Assembly (NCBI GenBank): GCA_902494585.1
Contig: CABUUD010000018.1
Coordinates: 1-24,134 of the forward strand
Reading direction: 5' to 3'
Source: an uncultured Collinsella sp.
Lineage (GTDB): Bacteria; Actinomycetota; Coriobacteriia; Coriobacteriales; Coriobacteriaceae
DNA: 24,134 nt
Positions 6,739 through 14,743 of the stretch are shown piece after piece; within the stretch, counting starts at the first letter, position 1; every line of letters begins with the position of its first letter. The position numbers and the translations under genes are program-made. The notes below the pieces were generated by a model. It searched no databases and had not been told where the DNA came from. It saw only the letters and a program-made list of their open reading frames with translations.

Positions 6739-7019
6739 TGGCCGATTTCGGAGCCAACGTCCTGAGCTCCTCGGTCGCCCTTTTAGGCCTGCTCGCCATC
6801 ATGGGCTTGATTTACACCATCTGGTCGCAAATCAACATGAAGAAGAAGCAAAAGTACTTCAAGGAGCTGCACACCGAGCTCAAGCCGGGTCAGGAGGTTC
6901 TTTTCGCCGGCGGTATCTACGGAACCGTCAAAGGCATCGAAGGCGAGAAGGTCCAGATCAAAGTCCGATCCGGAGCCGTCGTAGATGTTTCGCGTTACGC
7001 GATTCAGGAGATCAAGTAA
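6738..7019 (+). CDS. YajC-like single-span membrane protein within the PTS operon
   Basis: A 93-residue protein with one N-terminal membrane helix (about residues 10-30), a basic KKKQK stop-transfer segment, then a small beta domain, LKPGQEVLFAGGIYGTVKGI and VQIKVRSGAVVDVSRYAIQEI. This matches YajC, the SecDF-associated accessory subunit of the Sec translocase. Here it is coupled by TAATG overlap to PTS EIIA and is followed 36 bases later by EIIB, with no secD or secF nearby. A YajC-like gene also occurs in mannose-family PTS operons of streptococci that import glycosaminoglycan disaccharides, as far as I recall, so the position is probably functional. It may help insertion or assembly of IIC/IID, which is inference. 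Confidence 0.85.
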   Translation: MADFGANVLSSSVALLGLLAIMGLIYTIWSQINMKKKQKYFKELHTELKPGQEVLFAGGIYGTVKGIEGEKVQIKVRSGAVVDVSRYAIQEIK

Positions 7020-7055
7020 CTGTCGTCAGCAAATAACGAAAGGAAGCTGATAAAC

Positions 7056-7538
7056 ATGGCAGAACCCAACATTCTTCTTACCCGCATCGATAACCGACTG
7101 GTTCATGGTCAGGTTGCCACTCAGTGGAACTCCACTCTGGGCTCCAACCTCATCCTCGTCGCCAACGACGACGTGGCGACCAACACCATGCGCCAGAACC
7201 TCATGAAGATGGCCGCTCCCGCCGGCGTCGCTACGCGTTTCTTCTCTCTGCAGAAGACCATCGACGTCATTGGCAAGGCGAGCCCGCGCCAGAAGATCTT
7301 CATCGTGGCCGAAACACCGGAAGACGTGCTTACGCTCGTCAAGGGCGGTGTGCCTATAAAGAAGGTAAACATCGGCAACATGCACATGTCGGAAGGAAAG
7401 CGCCAAGTCGCCACCTCCGTCGCAGTTAACGACGAGGATGTCGCTGCGTTTAAAGAGCTGCAGGAATTGGGGGTGGAGTTGGAGATCAGACGCGTTCCGA
7501 GCACGCCTGTTGAGGACACGAGCAAGCTCTTCTCGTAA
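7056..7538 (+). CDS. PTS mannose/sorbose-family EIIB component
   Basis: A 160-residue cytosolic domain that receives phosphate from EIIA on a His and passes it to the sugar. The active-site motif RIDNRLVHGQVATQW gives H17. Other family marks are the RFFSLQKTIDVI segment and GVPIKKVNIGNMH. ATG 7056 follows GAAAGGAAG. A 90-base gap with a small inverted repeat (GTCAGG 7556-7561, CCTGAC 7570-7575) separates it from EIIC, which may adjust relative expression. A second, degenerate EIIB at 16792-17286 aligns with it residue for residue over the N-terminal region. Confidence 0.94.
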   Translation: MAEPNILLTRIDNRLVHGQVATQWNSTLGSNLILVANDDVATNTMRQNLMKMAAPAGVATRFFSLQKTIDVIGKASPRQKIFIVAETPEDVLTLVKGGVPIKKVNIGNMHMSEGKRQVATSVAVNDEDVAAFKELQELGVELEIRRVPSTPVEDTSKLFS

Positions 7539-7628
7539 TCCTCGTGATCCACGTTGTCAGGAGTGAAACCCTGACGTTCTGTACGTGATATCCAAAGTGC
7601 GTACATTCATTTTGAAAGGAGGAGCAAG

Positions 7629-8429
7629 ATGGAATACTCGATCATCCAGATCGCTCTGGTCTTCGTCGTCACGTTCATCGCGGCAATCGACCAGTTTGAC
7701 TTCCTCGAGTCTCTCTATCAGCCCATCGTCACCGGCGCCGTCATCGGTCTTATCCTTGGCGACCTCAACACCGGTCTTCTCGTGGGTGGTACTTATCAGC
7801 TCATGACGATCGGCAACATGCCGATCGGAGGCGCTCAGCCGCCTAACGCCGTCATTGGCGGCATCATGGCAGCCATTCTCGCTATCGCTACGGGTCTCGA
7901 GCCCAACGCGGCAGTCGGCCTTGCCATTCCGTTCGCTCTGCTTGGTCAGCTCGGCGTTACCCTGGTCTTCACGCTTATGTCCCCGCTTATGTCCACGGCC
8001 GATAACATGGCTCATAACGCGGACACCAAGGGCATCGAGCGCCTGAACTACTTCGCCATGGCTCTGCTCGGCCTGATCTTCGCTGTCGTCGTCACCCTGT
8101 TCTTCATCGCTGGCGCTACCATCGGTCAGACCATCGCTTCCGCCATCCCGACTTGGCTGCAGACCGGTCTGTCCGCTGCAGGCGGCATGATGCGCTTCGT
8201 CGGCTTCGCCGTCCTGCTCAAGGTTATGATGAACCGCGATATGTGGGGCTTCTTCCTCATGGGCTTTGGTCTCGCGCTCATCACCGTTGCCAACGATTCT
8301 CTGGCAACCCCTGCTCTGCTCATCCTCGCTCTCATCGGCTTCGGCATCGCTTTCTGGGACTTCCAGCAGCAGACCGAGCTGAAGGGTGCAGCTGTTTCTG
8401 ACGGAGGTGACTTCGAAGATGGCATCTAA
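7629..8429 (+). CDS. PTS mannose/sorbose-family EIIC permease
   Basis: A 266-residue polytopic membrane protein that, with EIID, forms the sugar channel. The family signature is GGTYQLMTIGN followed by GGAQPPNAVIGG (about residues 56-79). Several hydrophobic spans follow, up to a short charged C-terminal tail ending FEDGI. A strong ribosome site, AAAGGAGG, precedes ATG 7629. The last 11 bases overlap the start of EIID, so the two membrane partners are translationally coupled. Sugar preference cannot be read directly; gene context suggests an N-acetylhexosamine. Confidence 0.94.
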   Translation: MEYSIIQIALVFVVTFIAAIDQFDFLESLYQPIVTGAVIGLILGDLNTGLLVGGTYQLMTIGNMPIGGAQPPNAVIGGIMAAILAIATGLEPNAAVGLAIPFALLGQLGVTLVFTLMSPLMSTADNMAHNADTKGIERLNYFAMALLGLIFAVVVTLFFIAGATIGQTIASAIPTWLQTGLSAAGGMMRFVGFAVLLKVMMNRDMWGFFLMGFGLALITVANDSLATPALLILALIGFGIAFWDFQQQTELKGAAVSDGGDFEDGI

Positions 8430-9501
8430 TGAGTATGTGATCCCGGAGCACTACGAGGATCTCACTCCTGCTCCGCAGCTCGACCAGAAGACCCTCAACA
8501 AGATGGCTTGGCGCTCCTGCTTCCTGCAGGCCTCGTTCAACTACGAGCGTATGCAGGCCGCCGGTTGGCTCTACTCCATCATCCCCGGTCTGGAGAAGAT
8601 CCACACCAACAAGAACGACCTCGCGGCTTCCATGAGCCACAACCTGGAGTTCTTCAACACCCACCCGTTCCTCGTCACCTTTGTTATGGGCATCGTGCTT
8701 TCGCTCGAGCAGAACAAGGTTGACATCCCCACGATCCGCGCTGTCCGCGTCGCCGCAATGGGCCCGCTCGGTGGTATCGGTGACGCTCTGTTCTGGCTGA
8801 CGCTCGTGCCTATCACGGCCGGCATCACCTCCAACATGGCCATCAACGGCAACGCTGCTGCGCCGATCATCTTCCTGGTGATCTTCAACGTCGTCCAGTT
8901 CGCTCTGCGTTTCTGGCTCATGAACTGGTCCTACAAGCTTGGCACCAGCGCTATTGACGCTCTGACCGCCAACATGCAGGCCTTCACGCGTGCCGCTTCC
9001 ATCATGGGCGTCTTCGTCGTCGGTTGCCTGGTCGTCACCATGGGTGGCACCCAGATCAACCTCCAGATCCCCAACGGCACCACCCGTGGTCTCTCCGCTA
9101 CTACCGTGATCGTCTCCGAGAAGGAGGCCGAGAACTTCACCGGTATGGAGGGCATCGATACCGAGACCGCTGAGGCCGGTACCATCGCCATGACCGATGA
9201 GGACGGCAACGCCCTCACCGCCTCCGATGCCGACGGCAACGCTGTCGAGTGCGGCGTTACCGATCTGGGCAACGGCATGGAGTCCGTGACTTACGGCACC
9301 GTTACTGAGGATCCGGTCAACTTCTCCGTTGCCGACACCCTCAACACCATCGTCCCCAAGCTCGTCCCGCTTATGCTTACGCTGCTGCTTTACTACATGT
9401 TCGCTAAGCACAGCTGGACCCCGACCAAGGGCATTCTGCTGCTCTTCGTCCTCGGCATCCTGGGCGCTGGCCCGCTTGGTCTCTGGCCGAGCATCTGGTA
9501 A
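8419..9501 (+). CDS. PTS mannose-family EIID component with an enlarged loop
   Basis: A 360-residue EIID partner of EIIC. The N-terminal family region is clear: WRSCFLQASFNYERMQAAGW, then a PLGGIGDALFW segment (about 116-126), with C-terminal membrane spans ending GPLGLWPSIW. Usual family length is about 270-300. The extra length is an acidic, Thr/Gly/Asp-rich loop at about residues 216-305, between two membrane segments, including TMTDEDGNALTASDADGN-like repeats of the DxDGNA type. Start ATG 8419 is chosen over 8386 because GGAGGTG (8403-8409) precedes it and it gives the normal N-terminus. It overlaps EIIC by 11 bases. A terminator follows at 9568. Confidence 0.93.
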   Translation: MASNEYVIPEHYEDLTPAPQLDQKTLNKMAWRSCFLQASFNYERMQAAGWLYSIIPGLEKIHTNKNDLAASMSHNLEFFNTHPFLVTFVMGIVLSLEQNKVDIPTIRAVRVAAMGPLGGIGDALFWLTLVPITAGITSNMAINGNAAAPIIFLVIFNVVQFALRFWLMNWSYKLGTSAIDALTANMQAFTRAASIMGVFVVGCLVVTMGGTQINLQIPNGTTRGLSATTVIVSEKEAENFTGMEGIDTETAEAGTIAMTDEDGNALTASDADGNAVECGVTDLGNGMESVTYGTVTEDPVNFSVADTLNTIVPKLVPLMLTLLLYYMFAKHSWTPTKGILLLFVLGILGAGPLGLWPSIW

Positions 9502-9567
9502 GGCTCTAGCTTGAGGGGTGTGTCCCTACGCGGCTCACACCCCGACCCCTTAAGCCATGTGTATGTT

Positions 9568-9606
9568 AAAAGCCGCGTGCTCGAATGAGCGCGCGGCTTT
9601 TGTTTT
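9568..9606 (+). terminator. intrinsic terminator of the PTS operon
   Basis: AAAAGCCGCG (9568-9577) pairs with CGCGGCTTTT (9592-9601), extended inside by GCTC/GAGC around a GAAT loop, and followed by TGTTTTC. Confidence 0.92.
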
Positions 9607-9607
9607 C

Positions 9608-9637
9608 TTGATGATTCGGGTGTGGCAGACAGATAAT
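9608..9637 (+). promoter_or_regulatory. probable promoter of the GntR gene
   Basis: TTGATG (9608-9613) and GATAAT (9632-9637) are 18 bases apart. This begins immediately after the PTS terminator and 50 bases before the GntR start, so the regulator probably has its own transcript. No copy of the TGGT/ACCA operator is seen here. Confidence 0.5.
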
Positions 9638-9686
9638 GCTAAACACCCTAGGTAGTTAGCCGAATTCGAGCAAAAGGGAGGATAGG

Positions 9687-10418
9687 ATGGCGATCGGAGC
9701 GCGTAAGCAGCCGCTGTACGATCAGCTAGTCGATATTCTGACCGAAAAGATTGACCATGAATATCGCGCCGGTGACATGATTCCTTCCGAGCGCGAACTT
9801 TCGGAGCGCTATGGTCTCTCGCGCACTACGGTACGCCTGGCTCTGCAGGAACTGGAGCGTTTAGGACTGGTGGTTCGGCAGCACGGTCGCGGTACCTTTG
9901 TGACCGACCGTTCGGCAAAAGCAACCAATCTTATGCAGTCCTACAGCTTTACCGAGCAGATGCGCGCGATGGGTCGAGAACCCGAGACCACGATTCTCGA
10001 GTTTTGCGAGATGGAGGCCGATAAGAATCTGGCCGAGCATATGGGATTGCGCATCGGTGATCGCATTTTTAAGCTCAAGCGCCTTCGTTCTGCCGACAAC
10101 ATGCCCATGATGGTCGAACGCAGCTATCTACCGGTTCGTCAATTTCTGTCCCTAAAGCGACCGCTGCTGGAGCGTAAGCCGCTTTACGATGTGATTGAGC
10201 AGGACTTTCAGCAAAAGATTCGCGTGGCCGAAGAGGAGTTCTATGCGAGCATAGCCCGTCCCACCGATGCCCACCTTTTGGGAATTGTCGAGGGCTCGCC
10301 TGTGCTCGATTTGGTCAGGACTACGTATAACGAGTCAAACGAGGTAGTGGAGTACACACTCTCGGTTGCTCGTGCCGATCAGTTTAAATACAAGGTCTAC
10401 CACCAGCGTAGCAACTAG
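9687..10418 (+). CDS. GntR-family (HutC/UTRA) transcriptional regulator
   Basis: A 243-residue repressor-type protein. The winged helix is at about residues 8-75: PLYDQLVDILTEKI, then IPSERELSERYGLSRTTVRL and GLVVRQHGRGTFV. The UTRA ligand domain follows (about 95-235) with the family's ERSYLP and the closing TLSVARADQFKYKVY. UTRA regulators of the NagR/DasR type sense phosphorylated amino sugars. ATG 9687 is preceded by AAGGGAGGA. Position between the PTS operon and the agaS-type gene, both of which carry the same TGGTTACTACCAG operator, makes it the likely controller of both. The effector is inferred to be a hexosamine phosphate. Confidence 0.9.
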   Translation: MAIGARKQPLYDQLVDILTEKIDHEYRAGDMIPSERELSERYGLSRTTVRLALQELERLGLVVRQHGRGTFVTDRSAKATNLMQSYSFTEQMRAMGREPETTILEFCEMEADKNLAEHMGLRIGDRIFKLKRLRSADNMPMMVERSYLPVRQFLSLKRPLLERKPLYDVIEQDFQQKIRVAEEEFYASIARPTDAHLLGIVEGSPVLDLVRTTYNESNEVVEYTLSVARADQFKYKVYHQRSN

Positions 10419-10457
10419 TGCTCGCATCGTTTCCATATGGTGATTCTTTGCATTTAA

Positions 10458-10493
10458 CTGGTTACTACCAGATAACCAACCGAAGTGTATAAT
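10458..10493 (+). promoter_or_regulatory. promoter and GntR-type operator of the agaS-type gene
   Basis: The perfect palindrome CTGGT-TACT-ACCAG (10458-10471) lies 16 bases before a consensus TATAAT (10488-10493), so it covers the -35 region. Binding there should block RNA polymerase. The 13 bases from 10459 are identical to 6166-6178. Confidence 0.7.
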
Positions 10494-10532
10494 TGCACGT
10501 CAGAGGATTACTTCTAGAGAGAGGTATTAGAA

Positions 10533-11699
10533 ATGTTCGAGAAGAGTGTCGAGGAGCTCACCGAGCTCGGCGCCCAGATCACCACGGCCGAGATTGCTCA
10601 GCAGCCCGAGCTTTGGCGCGATACGCTCAACATCTATCGCGAGAACAAGGAGACCATCGAGGCCTTCCTGGCCGAGGCTCGCGCTATGGGCGAGGGTCGT
10701 CTGTCCGTTGTCTTCACCGGTGCCGGTACGTCCGACTACGTTGGCGATACCTGCGCCCCGTACCTGCGTCACGCTGGCAACACTGATCTCTACGACTTTA
10801 AGCCCATCGCCACGACCGACATCGTGAGCGCCCCGCGCGACTTCCTGCGCGCCGAGGATCCCACGCTCGTGGTTTCCTTTGCCCGCTCTGGCAACAGCCC
10901 CGAGAGCCTTGCCGCCGTTGCCGTTGCCAAGGAGCTCGTCCACAACGTCAAGTTCCTCAACATCACCTGCGCTCCCGAGGGCAAGCTTGCCGTCGAGTCT
11001 GCCGATGATCCCAATGCGCTGACGCTGCTCATTCCGCGCGCCAACGACAAGGGCTTCGCCATGACCGGTTCTTATTCCTGCATGACCCTGCTCTCCACCC
11101 TTATTTTCGACACTGCCTCTGACGAGCAGAAGGCCGAGTGGGTCGAGACGATTGCCAAGATGGGCGAGGAGGTCATCTCCCGTGAGCCTGAGATCGCCGA
11201 TTACCTGGCTGGCGATTTCAACCGCGTGACCTACTTGGGTTCTGGCTCCTTCGGTGGCCTTGCTCAGGAGAGCCAGCTCAAGATCCTCGAGCTCGCTCAC
11301 GGTCTGGTCGCTACTTCCTACGACACCTCCATGGGCTATCGTCACGGACCTAAGTCCTTCGTCGACGATAAGACGCTCGTCTTTGTGTTCGTCAACAACG
11401 ACGCCTACACCCGTCAGTACGACATCGACATCCTCAACGAGATCGGTGGCGACAAGATCGCTCAGCACACCGTTGCCGTTCAGCAGGAAGGTGCCACCGT
11501 CTACGAGGGCGAGTCCTTCACCTTTAAGGGCTACGAGGCGCTTCCCGAGGGCTACCTTGCTCTGCCGTTCGTGATGTTTGCCCAGGCTATCAGCCTGCTC
11601 AACTCCGTCCGCGTGGGCAACACGCCCGATACGCCGAGCCCCACCGGCACGGTCAACCGCGTGGTTAAGGGCGTGACGATTCACCCCTTCACCGCTTAA
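10533..11699 (+). CDS. agaS: AgaS-type SIS-domain sugar-phosphate deaminase/isomerase
   Basis: A 388-residue protein with two SIS (sugar isomerase) domains, close in length to AgaS of enterobacteria, which converts galactosamine-6-phosphate to tagatose-6-phosphate and ammonia. The first SIS domain shows VVFTGAGTSDYVGD (about 58-71) and SFARSGNSPESLAAVA. The linker has DKGFAMTGSYSCMTLL. The second SIS domain shows YLGSGSFGGLAQES and the typical SMGYRHGPKSF. ATG 10533 follows AGAGAGG. It has its own operator-promoter and terminator, so it is a single-gene transcript between the GntR and nagA-type genes. The alternative is a glucosamine-6-phosphate deaminase of the SIS type; the nearby LacC-type kinase favours the tagatose route. 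Confidence 0.85.
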   Translation: MFEKSVEELTELGAQITTAEIAQQPELWRDTLNIYRENKETIEAFLAEARAMGEGRLSVVFTGAGTSDYVGDTCAPYLRHAGNTDLYDFKPIATTDIVSAPRDFLRAEDPTLVVSFARSGNSPESLAAVAVAKELVHNVKFLNITCAPEGKLAVESADDPNALTLLIPRANDKGFAMTGSYSCMTLLSTLIFDTASDEQKAEWVETIAKMGEEVISREPEIADYLAGDFNRVTYLGSGSFGGLAQESQLKILELAHGLVATSYDTSMGYRHGPKSFVDDKTLVFVFVNNDAYTRQYDIDILNEIGGDKIAQHTVAVQQEGATVYEGESFTFKGYEALPEGYLALPFVMFAQAISLLNSVRVGNTPDTPSPTGTVNRVVKGVTIHPFTA

Positions 11700-11717
11700 T
11701 CGCGTCCCCCTGTAAGG

Positions 11718-11759
11718 GCGCCCGTCCGCTCATAACGGCGGGCGGGCGCTTTTTGTTTT
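11718..11759 (+). terminator. intrinsic terminator
   Basis: GCGCCCGTCCGC (11718-11729) pairs with GCGGGCGGGCGC (11738-11749) with one G-T wobble, followed by TTTTTGTTTT. Confidence 0.92.
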
Positions 11760-11816
11760 ACGTGAGCTGGGTATAAGCATTACCACAGTCAACTGCTTTA
11801 GAAGCAAGGAGTGCAT

Positions 11817-12986
11817 ATGAGCACGTACGCAATTAAGGCTGACAAGTTCTTCTTGCCGGCAGGCCCGCAACTGGGCGGCTATCTTATGGTCGAGGATGGC
11901 GTTTTTGGCGCCTGGCAGGCCGACGAGCCCTCTTGCGAGATTAAGGACTACACGGGATCGTGGATCGCACCGGGTATGGTCGATACTCACATCCATGGCT
12001 TCTATAACCACTCGACTACCGATAACGATCCCGAGGGCATTGATATCAGCTCGACCGAGCTCGCCCGTCGCGGTACCACCAGCTGGCTGCCCACGACGTT
12101 CACCGATGGCGTCGAGCAGATCAAGGATGCCTGCGCCGCCATTGCCCAGGCGGACGAGGGTCGCGGCCCCGACTTCTGCGGTGCTCGCATTCAGGGCATC
12201 TACCTGGAGGGCCCCTTCTTTACTATGAAGCACGTGGGCGCGCAGAACCCCGCTTATCTTATCGATCCCTCCGAGGAGGTCTTCGATCAGTGGCAGGAGG
12301 CTGCGGGCGGTCGCATCGTTAAGAGCGCCATGGCGGCCGAGCGCGACGGTGCCGCTGCTTATGCGGCTGCTCTGAACGCCAAGGGTGTGGTGACCAGCAT
12401 CGGTCACTCCGACGCCACCTACGATGAGTGCATCGCCGCCATCAACGCCGGTGCCAGCTGCTTTACGCATACCTATAACGGCCAGCGCGGGCTGCATCAC
12501 CGTGAGCCCGGTGTCGTGGGCGCTGCCATGTCCACGCCCGAGACCTACGCCGAGATCATCTGTGACGGCAAGCACGTAAACCCTGCCGCCATCAAGGCGC
12601 TGCTGCAGGCAAAGGGCTGGCAGCACACGGTACTCATCACCGATTGCCTGGGTTGCGGCGGCATGCCCGAGGGCAGCTACACCAGTGGTGGCATGGACGT
12701 CATCATGAAGGACAACCTGTGCTGGCTCGCCGACGGCAAGAGCATTGCTGGCTCGGTGCTTACGCTTGCCCAGGGCGTCAAGAACATCGTCGACTGGGGC
12801 ATCGCCAGCGCCGATATCGCCATTCGCATGGCAACTGAGGTGCCGGCACGCTCCGCGCACATCGAGGATAAGTGCGGCAGCATCATGCCGGGTCGCGACG
12901 CCGACTTTGTCGTGTTCGACCATGAGCTCACCCTCGTCGAGACGTATGTTGGCGGCCAGAGCGTCGGCAACGCCTTTACCGAGTAA
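11817..12986 (+). CDS. nagA: N-acetylhexosamine-6-phosphate deacetylase (NagA/AgaA type)
   Basis: A 389-residue amidohydrolase that removes acetate from N-acetylglucosamine-6-phosphate or N-acetylgalactosamine-6-phosphate. The metal site starts with DTHIHG (H58, H60). It is followed by YLEGPF (metal-ligand Glu), SIGHSDATYDE and FTHTYNGQRGLHHREPG with further His ligands, and the catalytic Asp in ITDCLGCGG. The C-terminus GRDADFVVFD is the usual closing strand. Start ATG 11817, not the GTG at 11811, because AAGGAG (11806-11811) is 5 bases before it. A TATAAG (11772-11777) could be its -10. Beside an agaS-type gene it is more likely to act on the galactosamine form. The last 44 codons have a diverged second copy at 15713-15844. 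Confidence 0.9.
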   Translation: MSTYAIKADKFFLPAGPQLGGYLMVEDGVFGAWQADEPSCEIKDYTGSWIAPGMVDTHIHGFYNHSTTDNDPEGIDISSTELARRGTTSWLPTTFTDGVEQIKDACAAIAQADEGRGPDFCGARIQGIYLEGPFFTMKHVGAQNPAYLIDPSEEVFDQWQEAAGGRIVKSAMAAERDGAAAYAAALNAKGVVTSIGHSDATYDECIAAINAGASCFTHTYNGQRGLHHREPGVVGAAMSTPETYAEIICDGKHVNPAAIKALLQAKGWQHTVLITDCLGCGGMPEGSYTSGGMDVIMKDNLCWLADGKSIAGSVLTLAQGVKNIVDWGIASADIAIRMATEVPARSAHIEDKCGSIMPGRDADFVVFDHELTLVETYVGGQSVGNAFTE

Positions 12987-12991
12987 CGATA

Positions 12992-13030
12992 GAAAAAGAC
13001 GGCGGGCCCGAATCTGCTCGGACCCGCCGT
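12992..13030 (-). terminator. intrinsic terminator, best on the minus strand
   Basis: ACGGCGGGCCCGA (12999-13011) pairs with TCGGACCCGCCGT (13018-13030) with one mismatch. The T-run (complement of AGAAAAAG, 12991-12998) is on the minus strand, so it ends the flavodoxin-like gene. It may also stop nagA transcription, though no T-run follows on that strand. Confidence 0.8.
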
Positions 13031-13061
13031 ATGGGTTAAACGCTCAAAAGCACCTTAACAG

Positions 13062-13646
13062 TTACAGCTTGTTAGCGATCTTCTTTGCCGTGCGCTTGAC
13101 GCCGGCCACAAGACCCCCCGCGGGATGCTCCTTTTCGTATGCTAGACGCTTCTCGCGCTTGGCGTACTCTTCGACGATGATGTCGCCATACTCGTCTTCG
13201 ATCTTGTCGAAGAAATCGACAGCTCCCTTAATCTCTTCGGCAGTTGGGTGCCCCTTCTGGACACCGCCGGTGAGTTTGAACGGCCCCCACGTATCAAAGC
13301 CGGGACAGCCGTAGACGCCCATAAAGATGGCCTGCCTCATGCGGCAGATGCCATCGATATCCTTGCCGTACCACTTGTTTTTGCCACCGTAGGTCATAAG
13401 GCCAAACACCTTGTCCTGCGGCTGCAGCACGTTCGTGAGCACGCGCGCCATATCTTTGTCGATCTCGGAGTAATAAATGCCCGTGGCGACGCCGATCAGA
13501 TGGTATTCGTGCAGGTCGGGGTACTCGTTTTTACCGAGTGACTTCACGTCGAGGGTATCGATTTCGGGGTGCGCCTCGACGATGGCGTCCACGAGCTTTT
13601 TCGTATTGCCGTGGTGGCGTGAGGCATAAAGGATGATGGTTCGCAT
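13062..13646 (-). CDS. flavodoxin-like protein
   Basis: A 194-residue protein whose first 150 residues form a flavodoxin fold. The FMN phosphate loop is YASRHHGNTKKLV (about residues 7-19). Later come IGVATGIYYSEIDKD and the FGLMTYGGKNKWYG glycine loop. The C-terminal 40 residues are Lys/Arg-rich helices ending KKIANKL. Such proteins move electrons or act as FMN-dependent oxidoreductases. Start is the ATG at 13646 after AAAGG; the reading frame stays open upstream to 14234, but that part is antisense to the LacX-type gene and lacks homologous character. It is divergent from that gene, with 156 bases between them. No partner is identifiable here. Confidence 0.85.
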   Translation of the reverse strand: MRTIILYASRHHGNTKKLVDAIVEAHPEIDTLDVKSLGKNEYPDLHEYHLIGVATGIYYSEIDKDMARVLTNVLQPQDKVFGLMTYGGKNKWYGKDIDGICRMRQAIFMGVYGCPGFDTWGPFKLTGGVQKGHPTAEEIKGAVDFFDKIEDEYGDIIVEEYAKREKRLAYEKEHPAGGLVAGVKRTAKKIANKL

Positions 13647-13802
13647 AAGAAGGCCTTTCAGCTGTAATTGCATCAATGTCTGTATGGTACCCCGTTGCAT
13701 GCCTGGGAAACCGGACGCATCGATGAACGTGCGGGTTTGTCCTTTGGTCAGGGCCGAGACGGGTTCTTGCGAGCAAAAAGCAGTTGTTCGAAAGGATGGA
13801 CA

Positions 13803-14684
13803 ATGGAATACGCTCTCTCCAACGATTCGATTTCTATCAAGGTCTCCACGGCCGGCGGCTCGTTTACCTCGATTGAGGCTGGAGGTCGCGAGTACTTGTG
13901 GCAGGGCGATCCCGCCGTGTGGTCCGGCCAGGCACCGATTTGCTTCCCGATTTGCGGAGGTTTGCGCGATAACAGCGCCATGACGTTTGCCGGACATCAT
14001 GTGAAGCTCGCCCGCCATGGGTTTGCGCGCAAACAGGAGTGGAAGCTGCTGAGCCAGAGCGAGAACGAGCTGGCGATGTGCCTGGCTTCGGAGGATAACG
14101 CCGCGCTGCTGAGCGATTATCCGTATCCGTTTAAGCTTGTCGCCCGCTATACGCTCGAGGACGCCGCCGTGCGCGTCTCCTATGAGGTTACCAACGAGGG
14201 CACCGAGGACATGCCTTTCTTTATCGGTGGACACCCCGGCTTTAGGTGCCCGCTCGATGAGGGCGAGGCCTATACGGACTACGAGCTGCGCTTTGAGAAG
14301 GACGAAGCTGCTGAGCTTTGCACTGCCGTCCCCTCGACTGGCTTGATTGACGTGACCAACCGCTCCAAGAACCCCATGGTGGGAAAGACGCTGCCTCTGT
14401 CACATGAGCTCTTCGATTTTGCGGAGACCATCTTTGACGTGCTCGAGAGCCGTCAGGTCACGCTTTCCAAAAAGGGCGAGGACAAGGGTGTTCGCCTGAG
14501 CTTTGAGGGCTTCCCGTACCTCATTGTGTGGAGCAAGCCCGAGGGTGATTTTGTGGCAGTTGAGCCCTGGGGCGGTCTTTCGACCTGCTCCGATGAGGAC
14601 GACGTGCTTGAGCACAAGCGCGGCTGCCTTATCGCCAAGCCCAAAGAAACCATCGTGCGCTCGTTCACAATCGAGATTCTGTAG
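13803..14684 (+). CDS. LacX-type aldose 1-epimerase family protein
   Basis: A 293-residue galactose-mutarotase fold protein of the LacX / hexose-6-phosphate epimerase branch, rather than classic GalM. Marks are LWQGDPAVWSGQAPICFPICGG (quoted in part as AVWSGQAPICFP), the ARHGFAR segment and FFIGGHPGFRCPL with the conserved His, and FVAVEPWGGLS with the catalytic Glu near the end. LacX genes sit at the end of tagatose-pathway lac operons in Gram-positives, which matches the LacC-type kinase 59 bases downstream. ATG 13803 follows AAAGGATGG; an upstream in-frame ATG at 13668 has no ribosome site. It probably interconverts anomers of a hexose or hexose phosphate feeding the kinase. Confidence 0.85.
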   Translation: MEYALSNDSISIKVSTAGGSFTSIEAGGREYLWQGDPAVWSGQAPICFPICGGLRDNSAMTFAGHHVKLARHGFARKQEWKLLSQSENELAMCLASEDNAALLSDYPYPFKLVARYTLEDAAVRVSYEVTNEGTEDMPFFIGGHPGFRCPLDEGEAYTDYELRFEKDEAAELCTAVPSTGLIDVTNRSKNPMVGKTLPLSHELFDFAETIFDVLESRQVTLSKKGEDKGVRLSFEGFPYLIVWSKPEGDFVAVEPWGGLSTCSDEDDVLEHKRGCLIAKPKETIVRSFTIEIL

Positions 14685-14743
14685 TCGCATGTAGCCAATT
14701 CGTTTTGCAAGGCATAAGGAGCCTGCGAGATAAGGAGCTAGAA

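Noticed and set aside
8332..9411. 359-codon minus-strand open frame
   Set aside because: Antisense of EIID, with His/Asp/Gly-rich shadow composition.
10527..11684. 385-codon minus-strand open frame
   Set aside because: Antisense of the AgaS-type gene, whose two SIS domains are clear on the forward strand.
11730..12923. 397-codon minus-strand open frame
   Set aside because: Antisense of the NagA-type gene and runs across its promoter.
13647..14234. N-terminal extension of the flavodoxin-like frame to 390 codons
   Set aside because: The extension is antisense to the LacX-type gene; the flavodoxin motif and ribosome site place the start at 13646.
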